Of a DNA stretch of 64,000 nt, positions 51,971-60,599 are shown piece by piece (position 1 is the stretch's first letter; each line of letters starts with the position of its first letter). The notes below the pieces were generated by a model. That model saw only the letters and a program-made list of their open reading frames with translations, was not told the DNA's origin and ran no database searches. This DNA comes from Microbacterium sp. BH-3-3-3 (GTDB taxonomy: Bacteria > Actinomycetota > Actinomycetes > Actinomycetales > Microbacteriaceae): positions 1,798,001 through 1,862,000 of the forward strand of contig NZ_CP017674.1 of the NCBI RefSeq assembly GCF_001792815.1, read 5' to 3'. The position numbers and the translations under genes were made by a program.

Positions 51971-53427
51971 GCCGCAGGCAGCCGCACCTCGAACACCGTC
52001 CGGCCCGGCACACTCTCGACCGCGATCGAGCCCCCGTGCGCCGCCGTGATCGCCAGGGCGATCGACAAGCCCAGGCCCGTGCTGCCGGCGTCGCGGTTGC
52101 GCGAGTCGTCGCCGCGGGCGAAGCGCTCGAACAGCCGCTCCGCGATGCCGGGGTCGATCCCCGGGCCGGTGTCGGCGACGCGCAAGACGGCCTCGCCGCC
52201 CGCGCGTGCGAGCGACAGCGTCACCACCGCTCCGGCCGGCGTGTGCGTCTGGGCGTTGCGCAGCAGGTTCGCGACGACCTGGCGCAGGCGGTTCTCGTCG
52301 CCGGGCACCGATATGAGGTCGTCGGTGACGTCGAGGCGCCACTCGTGCGTGGCGTCCGCCGCCTGCGCGTCGCTCACGGCGTCGACGGCGAGAAGGGTCA
52401 GTTCCACCTCTTCGCGGCGCAGCGGCTGGCCCGCGTCCAGACGCGCGAGCAGCAACAGGTCGTCGACGAGGGATGCCATGCGCTCGGCCTCCGACTCGAT
52501 CCGGTCGAACGAGCGGGCCTGCGTCGGGGTCATCGGACCGGCTTCGCCCAGCGACAGCTGCGCGTAGCCGCGGATGCTCGACAGCGGCGTGCGCAGTTCG
52601 TGACTGGCATCCGCGATGAACCGCCGCAGCTGCTCCTCGCTGTGCTGACGCGCGGCCAACGACGACTGCACGTGCCCCAGCAGGTCGTTGAGCGAGGAGC
52701 CCACCCGCCCCACCTCGGTATCGGCGTCGGTGTCGGCCGCGGCGACCCGGTCGGGGATGTCGACGCTCCCCGCGTCGAGCGACAGCGTCGAGACGCGCTG
52801 GGCGACGTCGGCGACCCGGTCGAGGGGCCGCAGGCTCCTCCGCACGAAGAGCGACAGGGTGAGCACCGCGATGAGCAGGGTGACCGCCGAGACCGCGACG
52901 AGGATCCCCGTCAGCGCCGAGGTGGTCGCCGTCACGTCGGCCTCCGAGTTGCCGGCGATGACCGTGGTGCCGTCGTTCTCGGCCGCTGCGATGCGGAAGG
53001 CGCCGAGGTCTCCCCCCAGGTCGACGGTCGTCGGTGTGCGGTCGGTCGCGACCGAAGAGCGCAGCTGGGCGACCTGATCGTCGCTCACCGCGACCTCGGT
53101 GCCGTCGGCGCGCGTGTACTCCGAGGTCTGCACCGAGCCGTCGCCGGCGATCACCACCAGCAGGGTGCCGACCCGCGGCGCGGGGCTCGCGGCATCCATC
53201 CCCGGGGGCCGGTCGACATCGCCCCGCCCGTCGAAGCCGCCCCGTCCGGCGGCGAACGACAGTCCCTCGCGCACCTGTTCGTCGAGGCGATCGAACGCGA
53301 AGGAGCGCAACGACAGGATCGTCGCGACGCTCATCACGACGAAGGCGAGGGCCACGAGCACACTCGTCCCCGCCACGAGCGTGCGCCGCAGCGTCCAGCG
53401 GCGCCGGGTCGATCGCCTCTGCGTCAT
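51967..53427 (-). CDS. Sensor histidine kinase
   Basis: The 486-residue protein has two transmembrane helices (about 17-38 and 168-192) around an extracytoplasmic domain with a Gly/Asp-rich stretch (GRGGFDGRGDVDRPPG), a HAMP-like linker (RRSLRPLDRVADVAQRVSTL), the phosphoacceptor His276 in ADASHELRTPLSS, and an HATPase domain with NLLRNAQTH and GLGLSIALAI. Its ATG overlaps the response regulator stop by 4 nt. The signal is unknown; the divergent ABC exporter suggests cell-envelope or drug stress. Confidence 0.95.
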   Translation of the reverse strand: MTQRRSTRRRWTLRRTLVAGTSVLVALAFVVMSVATILSLRSFAFDRLDEQVREGLSFAAGRGGFDGRGDVDRPPGMDAASPAPRVGTLLVVIAGDGSVQTSEYTRADGTEVAVSDDQVAQLRSSVATDRTPTTVDLGGDLGAFRIAAAENDGTTVIAGNSEADVTATTSALTGILVAVSAVTLLIAVLTLSLFVRRSLRPLDRVADVAQRVSTLSLDAGSVDIPDRVAAADTDADTEVGRVGSSLNDLLGHVQSSLAARQHSEEQLRRFIADASHELRTPLSSIRGYAQLSLGEAGPMTPTQARSFDRIESEAERMASLVDDLLLLARLDAGQPLRREEVELTLLAVDAVSDAQAADATHEWRLDVTDDLISVPGDENRLRQVVANLLRNAQTHTPAGAVVTLSLARAGGEAVLRVADTGPGIDPGIAERLFERFARGDDSRNRDAGSTGLGLSIALAITAAHGGSIAVESVPGRTVFEVRLPAA

Positions 53428-54158
53428 GGCGTCTTGATCGTGTAGCCGACCCCGCGGACCGTGTGGATGAGGGGCTCGCCGAGGGTGTCGATCTTCTTGC
53501 GCAGGTACGAGATGTAGATCTCGACCACGCTGCCGTTGCCGCCGAAGTCGTAGCTCCACACCTGGTCGAGGATCTGCGCCTTGCTCAGCACCCGCCGCGG
53601 ATTCTGCATGAGGTAGCGCAGCAGTTCGAACTCCCTCGCGGTGAGCTTGATCGGGATGCCGCCGCGCTCGACCTCGTAGGACTCCTCGTCGAGCGACAGG
53701 TCGCCCACGCGCAGCCGCGGGTCGGCGTCGGCGACGGCGGCGACGTGGCGCCGGGCCATCCCGCGCAGACGCACGATGACCTCCTCGAGGTTGAAGGGCT
53801 TCGTGACGTAGTCGTCGGCCCCCGCCGAGATCCCCGCGATGCGGTCCTCCACCGCGTCCTTCGCGGTGAGGAACAGAACCGGGGCGTCGTTGCCGGCCGC
53901 ACGCAGGCGCGACAGCAGTTCCCTGCCGTCGACGCCCGGCATCATGATGTCGAGCACGAGCAGATCGGGCGAGAACTCGCGGATGACACCCCACGCCTCC
54001 TGTCCGTTCGCGGCCGTGCGCACGTCCCAGCCCTCGTTCTGCAGCGCCATGCGCAGCAGCTCGCTGAGGTTCGCTTCGTCGTCGACGACGACGGCACGGA
54101 TGGGAGAGCCGTCGGGGCGGGCCAGGGGTGCGGGGCGGGAGGTCACGAGAGCCAGCAT
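53424..54158 (-). CDS. OmpR-family response regulator
   Basis: The 244-residue protein has a receiver domain (VVVDDEANLSELLRMALQNE) with phosphoacceptor Asp70 in LLVLDIMMPG, the Lys of VTKPFN, and a winged-helix DNA-binding domain (LTAREFELLRYLMQNPRRVL...VRGVGYTIKTP). It is the first gene of the two-component pair, divergent from the ABC exporter operon. Perfect 11-bp tandem repeats in the intergenic region match the head-to-tail sites of OmpR-family dimers. Confidence 0.95.
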   Translation of the reverse strand: MLALVTSRPAPLARPDGSPIRAVVVDDEANLSELLRMALQNEGWDVRTAANGQEAWGVIREFSPDLLVLDIMMPGVDGRELLSRLRAAGNDAPVLFLTAKDAVEDRIAGISAGADDYVTKPFNLEEVIVRLRGMARRHVAAVADADPRLRVGDLSLDEESYEVERGGIPIKLTAREFELLRYLMQNPRRVLSKAQILDQVWSYDFGGNGSVVEIYISYLRKKIDTLGEPLIHTVRGVGYTIKTP

Positions 54159-54204
54159 GCAGCCTCACGGGCCCCGGAGTCACGCGACATACCCGCTTCA
54201 TAGC

Positions 54205-54226
54205 AACGGTGAGGGAACGGTGAGGG
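54205..54226. promoter_or_regulatory. Perfect 11-bp tandem repeat, candidate response-regulator site
   Basis: AACGGTGAGGG occurs twice without gap, in the 121-bp space between the divergent regulator and ABC permease genes. The period of one helical turn is that expected for OmpR-family dimers. TACCTT at 54236-54241 is a possible -10 box of the permease operon just downstream. Confidence 0.7.
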
Positions 54227-54279
54227 CGGCGTTCCTACCTTCGGGAACACGGCCGCACCCCGCGTCCGAGAGGAGAGAC

Positions 54280-55752
54280 ATGTACGGCACCTACCTGCGG
54301 CGCGAACTCGCCGGCCGCACCAAACAGACCGTGATCGTCGCGGTCGGACTCGCGATCGCCATCGCGCTCGTCATCGTCGTCAACGCACTCTCGGCGGGCG
54401 TGCGCGACGCGCAGTCGCAGGCCCTCTCGTCGGTGTACGGGGTCGGCACCGACCTCACCGTCACCGGGGCGCAGGCCCAGCCCGGCGAAGACGGGGGCGG
54501 GCCGCGGTTCGACTTCGGCGCCGACGCCGGTTCGACGCAGGACGGCACGACCACCCTCAGCCAGTCGCGCCTCATGACCGACAGGATGCGCGCGACCCTC
54601 GACGCCTCGACCGTCACCACCGTCACCGCTCTCGACGGCGTGTCCGCCGCCACCGGGGCCCTGGCCCTGACGAACACGACGTTCTCGGGTCAGATGCCCG
54701 ACCGCAGCGCCACCACCGACGCGGGCACGGGCACCGGAGGCGGCATGGGCGGCGGCGCGGGCCAGCCGCCGTCCGGCGGCCCCGGCGGCGACGGCGGCAG
54801 TGCGTTCGGCGTCGACTCGTTCAGCGTGCTGGGCGTCGACCCCGCCGCCACCGTCGGTCCACTGTCGTCGGTGACGGTCACCGACGGCCGGGGCCTCACC
54901 GCTGCAGACGCCGGCACCGACGTCGCCGTGATCGACGCCACGTACGCGGCGAGCGCCGGGCTGGCCGTGGGCGGAACGATCGACCTGGGCGGAACGACGA
55001 TGCAGATCGTCGGCGTCGTGGCCTCGGCGTCGTCCGATGCCGACACCGCGGCGAACGTGTACCTGCCGCTCGACGTCGCCCAGAGTCTCGCGGGCGTCGG
55101 CGACGTGGTCTCGACCGTCTACGTGCAGGCCGATTCCGCGGATGCCATCGACACGGTGCAGAGCGAGGTCTCGACCGCGCTGCCCGACGCCACCGTCAGC
55201 TCGCAGTCGGAGCTCGCCTCGACGGTCTCGGGCTCGCTGTCCAGCGCGTCATCGCTCATCTCGAACCTCGGCACCTGGCTGTCGATCGTGGTCCTGCTGG
55301 TCGCTCTGTCGCTCGCGGTGCTGTTCACGATCTCCGGCGTCGCACGCCGCACGCGGGAGTTCGGCACCCTCAAGGCCATCGGCTGGTCCAACGGCCAGAT
55401 CGTCCGCCAGGTCGCCGGGGAATCGTTCGCGCAGGGCCTCATCGGCGGCGTCGCGGGTCTGATCCTCGGCCTCGGCGGCATCCTGCTGATCAACGTCATC
55501 TCGCCCACCGTCTCGGTGACGTCGAGCGCCACCACGGGTGGCCCCGGCGGTCAGGGCGGTCCCGGCGGTGGGGGCGGCTTCGGCCAGGCGGCCGCGCAGG
55601 CCACCGACATCGTGCTCAGTGCGCCCGTGACCCCCGTGGTCGTGGTGGCGGCCGTCGGCATCGCCGTGCTGGGCGGCGTGCTCGCCGGAGCCTTCGGCGG
55701 GTGGCGTGCTGCACGCCTCAGCCCCGCCGCCGCCCTCCGCTCGGTCGCGTGA
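54280..55752 (+). CDS. FtsX/MacB-like ABC transporter permease
   Basis: The 490-residue protein has an N-terminal transmembrane helix (TVIVAVGLAIAIALVIVVNA), a large extracytoplasmic MacB_PCD-like domain with a glycine-rich insertion (about 147-172), and three C-terminal helices with the FtsX segment GVARRTREFGTLKAIGWSNG. A second glycine-rich loop (GGPGGQGGPGGGGGFG) lies between the last helices. GAGAGGAGAG is an excellent ribosome site. It pairs with the ATPase at 55781 to form a mechanotransmission-type exporter or lipoprotein/peptide pump. Confidence 0.93.
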   Translation: MYGTYLRRELAGRTKQTVIVAVGLAIAIALVIVVNALSAGVRDAQSQALSSVYGVGTDLTVTGAQAQPGEDGGGPRFDFGADAGSTQDGTTTLSQSRLMTDRMRATLDASTVTTVTALDGVSAATGALALTNTTFSGQMPDRSATTDAGTGTGGGMGGGAGQPPSGGPGGDGGSAFGVDSFSVLGVDPAATVGPLSSVTVTDGRGLTAADAGTDVAVIDATYAASAGLAVGGTIDLGGTTMQIVGVVASASSDADTAANVYLPLDVAQSLAGVGDVVSTVYVQADSADAIDTVQSEVSTALPDATVSSQSELASTVSGSLSSASSLISNLGTWLSIVVLLVALSLAVLFTISGVARRTREFGTLKAIGWSNGQIVRQVAGESFAQGLIGGVAGLILGLGGILLINVISPTVSVTSSATTGGPGGQGGPGGGGGFGQAAAQATDIVLSAPVTPVVVVAAVGIAVLGGVLAGAFGGWRAARLSPAAALRSVA

Positions 55753-55780
55753 CCGGCATCCCGTTTTCGAAGGAGACATC

Positions 55781-56488
55781 ATGACCCTCACCGCCCCCAC
55801 CGACACCCTGACCGCCTACCGCCTGCGGGGCGTCACCCGCACCTACCGCCAACGCGACACCACGGTGCAGGCGTTGGCCGGTGTCGACCTCGACATCGCC
55901 GCGGGCGACTTCGTCACCATCCAGGGCCCCACCGGCGGCGGCAAGTCGACGCTGCTGCAGATGCTCGGCGCTCTCGATCGCCCCTCCGCCGGGTCGGTGA
56001 CGCTCGGCGACCTCGACATCGCACGCGCCTCGAACGCCGACCTGAATCGCGTGCGCGCCGCCGAGATCGGCTTCGTGTTCCAGGGTTTCAACCTCATCCC
56101 CACGCTCACCGCCGCCGAGAACGTCGACATGGGCCTCGAGCCGCTCGGTCTCGACGGCGACGAGCGGCGACGGCGCGTGACCGAAGCCCTGGAACGCGTG
56201 GGGCTCGCCGATCGCCGCGACCACCGCCCGGGCGAGCTGTCGGGCGGGCAGCAGCAGCGCGTCGCGATCGCGCGGGCGATCGCCAAGCAGCCCCGGGTGC
56301 TGCTGGCCGATGAGCCGACGGGCAATCTCGACGAGAGCATGCGCGACGAGATCCTCGAGGTGCTCGAGGGACTGAACGCCGAGGGCCTGACGCTCGTGGT
56401 GGTGACCCACGACTCCGCCGTCGCGCGGCGAGCCCGCCGCCGCCTGCGCCTGGCGAAGGGCGTGGTGACCGACATCACGGCCGGCTGA
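55781..56488 (+). CDS. MacB/LolD-type ABC transporter ATP-binding protein
   Basis: The 235-residue protein has Walker A GPTGGGKST at 49-57, signature ELSGGQQQRVAIARA, Walker B VLLADEPTGNLD and the switch His in VVTHD. Length and motifs are those of the MacB/LolD ATPases that drive FtsX-like permeases. AAGGAG precedes the ATG. It follows the permease by 28 nt and is followed by a strong hairpin. Confidence 0.95.
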   Translation: MTLTAPTDTLTAYRLRGVTRTYRQRDTTVQALAGVDLDIAAGDFVTIQGPTGGGKSTLLQMLGALDRPSAGSVTLGDLDIARASNADLNRVRAAEIGFVFQGFNLIPTLTAAENVDMGLEPLGLDGDERRRRVTEALERVGLADRRDHRPGELSGGQQQRVAIARAIAKQPRVLLADEPTGNLDESMRDEILEVLEGLNAEGLTLVVVTHDSAVARRARRRLRLAKGVVTDITAG

Positions 56489-56523
56489 CTCGACCTCAGT
56501 ACCCCGAGGCCGCTGAGCCCACC

Positions 56524-56559
56524 GAAGCGACCGGGCGCCCCTCGACGCCCGGTCGCTTC
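56524..56559 (+). terminator. Terminator of the ABC exporter operon
   Basis: A perfect 14-bp stem, GAAGCGACCGGGCG with its complement, closes on an 8-nt loop 35 nt after the ATPase stop. Confidence 0.8.
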
Positions 56560-56668
56560 GCCGTCCCCGTCGACGGCTCCGCAGCTCTCTCCCCACCGCC
56601 TCGTCAAGTCCCGAGGCCGCCGAGCCGCCCGCGCCGTAAAGTCGAGTCACGACGACCGAGGGGACACC

Positions 56669-57211
56669 ATGGCCGCCCGAAACACTCGCCTGATGCGCTG
56701 CACGCCCGACGACTTGTTCGCCGTGCTGTCCGACGGCTGGCTGTACCCCGTGTGGGTCGTCGGGGCGGCGCGCATGCGCGACGTCGACGAGCACTGGCCG
56801 CGCAAGGGCGCGCGCATCCACCACTCCCTCGGCATCTGGCCGGTCATGATGCACGACGAGACCGAGATCGTCGAGTGGTCTCCGCCGCACCGGCTGCGGT
56901 TGCGGCCGAAGGCCGGCATCCTGGGTCGCGGGGTGATCCGCATCGACGCCCGGCCGCACGCCGACGGCACCGCGGTCACGATCCTCGAGGAGCCCGTCTC
57001 GGGCGCGGCGTCACTGCTGCCCGCGGCCCTGTGGAAACCGATGCTCGTCCTGCGCAACCACGAGTGCCTGAACCGCCTGGCGTTCCTGGCCGAAGGCCGC
57101 CGCGAAGAGCGCGAGGCCCGCGAACTCGATCACCGCACCGAGACGCCCGACCCGCAAGACGGCACCCCGTCGCCGCAGGCACGCGAAGACGTGCGCGACG
57201 CCGGCGTCTGA
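56669..57211 (+). CDS. SRPBCC (polyketide cyclase/START-like) family protein
   Basis: The 180-residue protein has the SRPBCC pattern: an opening strand and helix (CTPDDLFAVLSDGWLYPVWV), HETEIVEW-like MHDETEIVEWSPPHRLRLRP, and GTAVTILEEPVSGAASLLPA. Members bind hydrophobic ligands; the function here is unknown. GAGGGGAC precedes the ATG. A charged disordered tail of about 30 residues follows the domain. It is convergent with the mrp operon, 2 nt from its last gene. Confidence 0.8.
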   Translation: MAARNTRLMRCTPDDLFAVLSDGWLYPVWVVGAARMRDVDEHWPRKGARIHHSLGIWPVMMHDETEIVEWSPPHRLRLRPKAGILGRGVIRIDARPHADGTAVTILEEPVSGAASLLPAALWKPMLVLRNHECLNRLAFLAEGRREEREARELDHRTETPDPQDGTPSPQAREDVRDAGV

Positions 57212-57213
57212 CC

Positions 57214-57594
57214 TCAGCTCTCGGGGCGCGACTGCGCGCCCGTCGCTCCGGGCTGCTCGGTGCTGTGGTGCAGTTCGTCGATGTACAGGTTCTTCTCGTC
57301 GGTCGTGCGGTTGCGGTACGCGGCGCGTCCGACCATGTGGGCGGCCAGAGGAGCGGTTGCGAATTGGATGAGCACGATCGGGATGCCGAAGGCGAGGGCC
57401 TCCCACGTGCGCAGCGACAGCGCGACCGCCGACACGATGAGCAGCACGCCGAGCACCTGCGGCTTGGTGGCCGCGTGCAGACGGGTCGGCACGTCGCGCC
57501 AGCGCAGCAGGCCGATCGTCGCGGTCAGGCACAGCACCGCGCCGATGAGCACGAGCACGAGCGCGACGGTGTCGAGAACGGAGTCGAGGGTCAT
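57214..57594 (-). CDS. mnhG: Na+/H+ antiporter subunit G
   Basis: The 126-residue protein has three transmembrane helices and the PhaG/MnhG signature LTATIGLLRWRDVPTRLHAATKP. It is the last gene of the mrp/mnh operon, overlapping subunit F by 4 nt. A hydrophilic C-terminal tail (about 30 residues) lies in the cytoplasm. Confidence 0.93.
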   Translation of the reverse strand: MTLDSVLDTVALVLVLIGAVLCLTATIGLLRWRDVPTRLHAATKPQVLGVLLIVSAVALSLRTWEALAFGIPIVLIQFATAPLAAHMVGRAAYRNRTTDEKNLYIDELHHSTEQPGATGAQSRPES

Positions 57595-57857
57595 CTCGGG
57601 TTCTCCTTGCGCGCGACGAAACGGGCGACCGCGATCGAGCCGAACACGCCGACCGCGGCGATGATGAGCATCGCGGGCAGCGACTGCGTGTGCTTGTTGA
57701 TCACCATGTCGGCGCCCAGGATGCACAGCACCTCGGTGAGCAGCACGTCGGCGGCCACGGCGCGGTCGAGGATCGACGGGCCGATCACGAGGCGGATCAG
57801 CGCCAGCACCGCAGCGGCGGCGAAGACGGCGAGGATGACGACGACGAGTGGGTTCAC
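57591..57857 (-). CDS. mnhF: Na+/H+ antiporter subunit F
   Basis: The 88-residue protein has three transmembrane helices and the family segment RLVIGPSILDRAVAADVLLT. It starts at GTG overlapping subunit E by 4 nt. Small membrane subunit of the Mrp complex. Confidence 0.93.
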   Translation of the reverse strand: MNPLVVVILAVFAAAAVLALIRLVIGPSILDRAVAADVLLTEVLCILGADMVINKHTQSLPAMLIIAAVGVFGSIAVARFVARKENPR

Positions 57858-58468
57858 AGCAGGGTTCTCCCGTCGCGCGGGGTCTCGGCTCCGTGCCGGG
57901 CATCGGCATCGGACTCGGCGATCTTGGCCCGCAGCTCCTGCAGCTCTTCCTTCGAGCCGACGGCCCGCGTGATGCGGGCTTCCCAGCCGAGCACGACGCG
58001 GCGCTGATGCTCGGCATCCGCATCGCTTCGCACGCCGATGGTGTGCAGGAACAGGGTGCGGTTCTCACGATCGACGTCGACGATGAGCGAGCCGGGAATG
58101 AGGGATGCCGTGACGGCGGTGTGCGCCATGATCACGTCGTCGTCGACACGCAGCGGCACCGCGATGATCGCGGCCCCCGGCTGCCGCCGGAGATCGACGA
58201 CCTGCCACGCCACGATGAGCGAGCCGCGGATGACCGCGCCGAGGAAGGTGACGACGAAGACGAGCCCGTACCAGAGGTTGATGCGGCCGGACAGCTCGAC
58301 CGGGGGCAGGCGGAACACCCGCGTGACGAAGATCGCCGCCACCAGACCGGTGAGGAACGCCAGCCACGTGAACTGGCCCCACAGCAGCATCCACAGGGCG
58401 ACCAGCCACACCAGGAACGGCAGCTGGTGCAGGAACAGCCCCACCTGGGAGCGGCGCGACGGGCTCAT
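57854..58468 (-). CDS. mnhE: Na+/H+ antiporter subunit E
   Basis: The 204-residue protein has two or three N-terminal transmembrane helices (LPFLVWLVALWMLLWG, WLAFLTGLVAAIFVTRVF) and the MnhE domain segment VTASLIPGSLIVDVDRENRT. Overlaps subunits D and F by 4 nt each. The C-terminal cytoplasmic region is longer than in many homologues. Confidence 0.92.
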   Translation of the reverse strand: MSPSRRSQVGLFLHQLPFLVWLVALWMLLWGQFTWLAFLTGLVAAIFVTRVFRLPPVELSGRINLWYGLVFVVTFLGAVIRGSLIVAWQVVDLRRQPGAAIIAVPLRVDDDVIMAHTAVTASLIPGSLIVDVDRENRTLFLHTIGVRSDADAEHQRRVVLGWEARITRAVGSKEELQELRAKIAESDADARHGAETPRDGRTLL

Positions 58469-60021
58469 TGCTGACCCGCCTGTTCCCGCACCTGCACGAG
58501 ACTCACGCCGTCGGTGATGGTGACGCCCGCCCGCAGGCACATGTCGAGCAGCGGGCCCGCGAACACCGTCAGCGCCAGGGTCACGGCCACCATGCCGACC
58601 GTCGCCGAGGTCATGATGCGCGGGATCGCACGACGCTCGGTCGAGATCGTCGCGGCGGGGGCGTTGCCGAGGTAGGCGACGCGCTCCATCGTCTCGGGCG
58701 AATCCTCGTTCTCGCGCCAGAACGACAGGTTCCACGCGCGCATCAGGGCGTAGAGCGTCAGGATCGATGTCGCGATCCCGCCCACGATCAGCACCATCAT
58801 CACCGGCGTCCCCACCTGGGCCGCCGCGTCGAAGAGCGCGTACTTGCCGATGAAGCCCGAGAACGGCGGCAGTCCGCCGAGGTTGATGGCCGGAATGAAG
58901 TACAGCACCGCCAGAAGGGGCGCGGCCCGCATGAGGCCCTTCACCTTGAGGATCGAGGTGCTGCCCGCGCGGCGCTCGATGAGGCCTACGGCGAGGAACA
59001 GCGTGGTCTGCACGATGATGTGGTGGACGATGTAGTAGATCGTCGCCCCCACCGCCAGCGGCGTGTTGATGGCCAGGCCGAAGATCATGTAGCCGATGTG
59101 GCTCACGAGCGTGAACGACAGGATGCGTTTGAGCTCGGCCTGCGCGACGGCGCCCAAAATGCCGACGATCATCGTCGACAGCGCCACCATCATCAGCAGG
59201 AAGTTGAGGTCGTTGTCGACGAACAGCTGCGTCTCGGTGCGGATGATCGCGTAGACGCCCACCTTGGTCAGCAACCCGGCGAACACCGCGGTCACCGGCG
59301 CCGGAGCCGTGGGGTACGAGTCGGGCAGCCAGAACGACAGCGGGAACACGGCCGCCTTGATGGCGAACGCGAGAAGCAGCATGAGATGCAGGATCGTCTG
59401 GGTGTCCTGCGGCAGCAGCGCCATGCGCTCGCTGATCTGCACCATGTTGACCGTGCCGAGCGCGCCGTAGACCATCGCGATCGCGGCGAGGAAGAGGATC
59501 GACGACACCAGCGAGACGACGATGTAGACGACCCCCGTGCGGATGCGCGACTCGGTTCCGCCCAGGGTGATGAGCACGTACGAGGCGACCAGCAGGATCT
59601 CGAAGCCCACGTAGAGGTTGAACAGGTCGCCCGCGATGAAGGCGTTGAAGATGCCCGCGCCGAGGATGAGGTAGGCCGGGTAGAAGATCGAGACCGGGGT
59701 GTCCTCGTCGTTGTCGGCGGCTCCCTGACCGATCGAGAACAGCAGCACGGCGAGCAGCACGATGCTGGTGACCACCACCAGGAGCGCGGCGAGCACGTCG
59801 ACGTACAGCACGATGCCGAACGGGATGTCCCACGCGGCGATGGCCACGGCGAGGGGGCCGTTCGTATCCACCTCGACGAGCAGCACGGCGCCGAGCACGA
59901 GCACGGCCGCGAGAGAGGCCACCGACACGACGATCTGCGTCTTCTTGCGACGGCCGAACACGAGGTTGATCGCGGCGCCGATGAGCGGGATGCCGACGAG
60001 CAGGGGAACGAGGGCGCTCAC
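58465..60021 (-). CDS. mnhD: Na+/H+ antiporter subunit D
   Basis: The 518-residue protein has about fourteen transmembrane helices and is homologous to complex I NuoM/NuoN: LYVGFEILLVASYVLITLGG with the helix-5 Glu, FAIKAAVFPLSFWLPDSYPT with the proton-path Lys, and LKRILSFTLVSHIGYMIFGL. It starts at GTG overlapping subunit C by 4 nt. One of the two ion-translocating large subunits. Confidence 0.95.
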   Translation of the reverse strand: MSALVPLLVGIPLIGAAINLVFGRRKKTQIVVSVASLAAVLVLGAVLLVEVDTNGPLAVAIAAWDIPFGIVLYVDVLAALLVVVTSIVLLAVLLFSIGQGAADNDEDTPVSIFYPAYLILGAGIFNAFIAGDLFNLYVGFEILLVASYVLITLGGTESRIRTGVVYIVVSLVSSILFLAAIAMVYGALGTVNMVQISERMALLPQDTQTILHLMLLLAFAIKAAVFPLSFWLPDSYPTAPAPVTAVFAGLLTKVGVYAIIRTETQLFVDNDLNFLLMMVALSTMIVGILGAVAQAELKRILSFTLVSHIGYMIFGLAINTPLAVGATIYYIVHHIIVQTTLFLAVGLIERRAGSTSILKVKGLMRAAPLLAVLYFIPAINLGGLPPFSGFIGKYALFDAAAQVGTPVMMVLIVGGIATSILTLYALMRAWNLSFWRENEDSPETMERVAYLGNAPAATISTERRAIPRIMTSATVGMVAVTLALTVFAGPLLDMCLRAGVTITDGVSLVQVREQAGQQ

Positions 60022-60599
60022 GGGCGATCACCATCCTGGGGGTCGCGGGAGTCGGGGGTGGGGGCGTCGTCGTCGTCGCGCTGCACGGCGACGCGGTCGA
60101 CCGGTGCGTCGTCGACGAGCTGCGACAGGTCGCCCTGGTGCAGCACCCGGATGGGCGAGGCCACGTCGCCCACGAAGTCGGTGGTGACGTCGTCGTCGTC
60201 GGAACGCGACTCTTCGTCCATGGCGTCTTCGGGCTCGGTCGCCGTGCGGGTGCGAAGAGCCACGTCGTCGGCGTCGTCGATGACCGTGTCGGCCTGACCC
60301 AGCTGCCAGGAGCGGTAGATCAACGCGAGCAGGAACGCCGAGATGCCGAACGTGATGACGATGGCCGTCAGCGTCAGCGCCTGCGGCAGCGCGTCGGACA
60401 TGTCGGCGGGGTCGGTCTGCCCGTCGTAGAACGGCGCCCTGCCCGGGGCGCCCATGACGATGAGCAGCAGCAGATTGGCGGCGTTGCCCAGCAGGAGGAA
60501 GCCGATGAGCACGCGGGTCAGGCTGCGCTCGAGCATGGCGTACACACCGCACGCGAAGAGCACGGCCATCACGATGACGAGGACGAGAGAGATGGTCAC
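60018..60599 (-). CDS. mnhC: Na+/H+ antiporter subunit C with acidic extension
   Basis: The first 115 of 193 residues are a standard MnhC/NuoK-like three-helix protein (GVYAMLERSLTRVLIGFLLL, NAANLLLLIVMG, ALTLTAIVITFGISAFLLAL). About 75 further residues form an acidic, Asp-rich tail (DDADDVAL, SRSDDDDVTTDFVGDV) absent from typical MnhC proteins of about 115 residues. The GTG start overlaps the subunit AB stop by 4 nt. Confidence 0.92.
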   Translation of the reverse strand: MTISLVLVIVMAVLFACGVYAMLERSLTRVLIGFLLLGNAANLLLLIVMGAPGRAPFYDGQTDPADMSDALPQALTLTAIVITFGISAFLLALIYRSWQLGQADTVIDDADDVALRTRTATEPEDAMDEESRSDDDDVTTDFVGDVASPIRVLHQGDLSQLVDDAPVDRVAVQRDDDDAPTPDSRDPQDGDRP

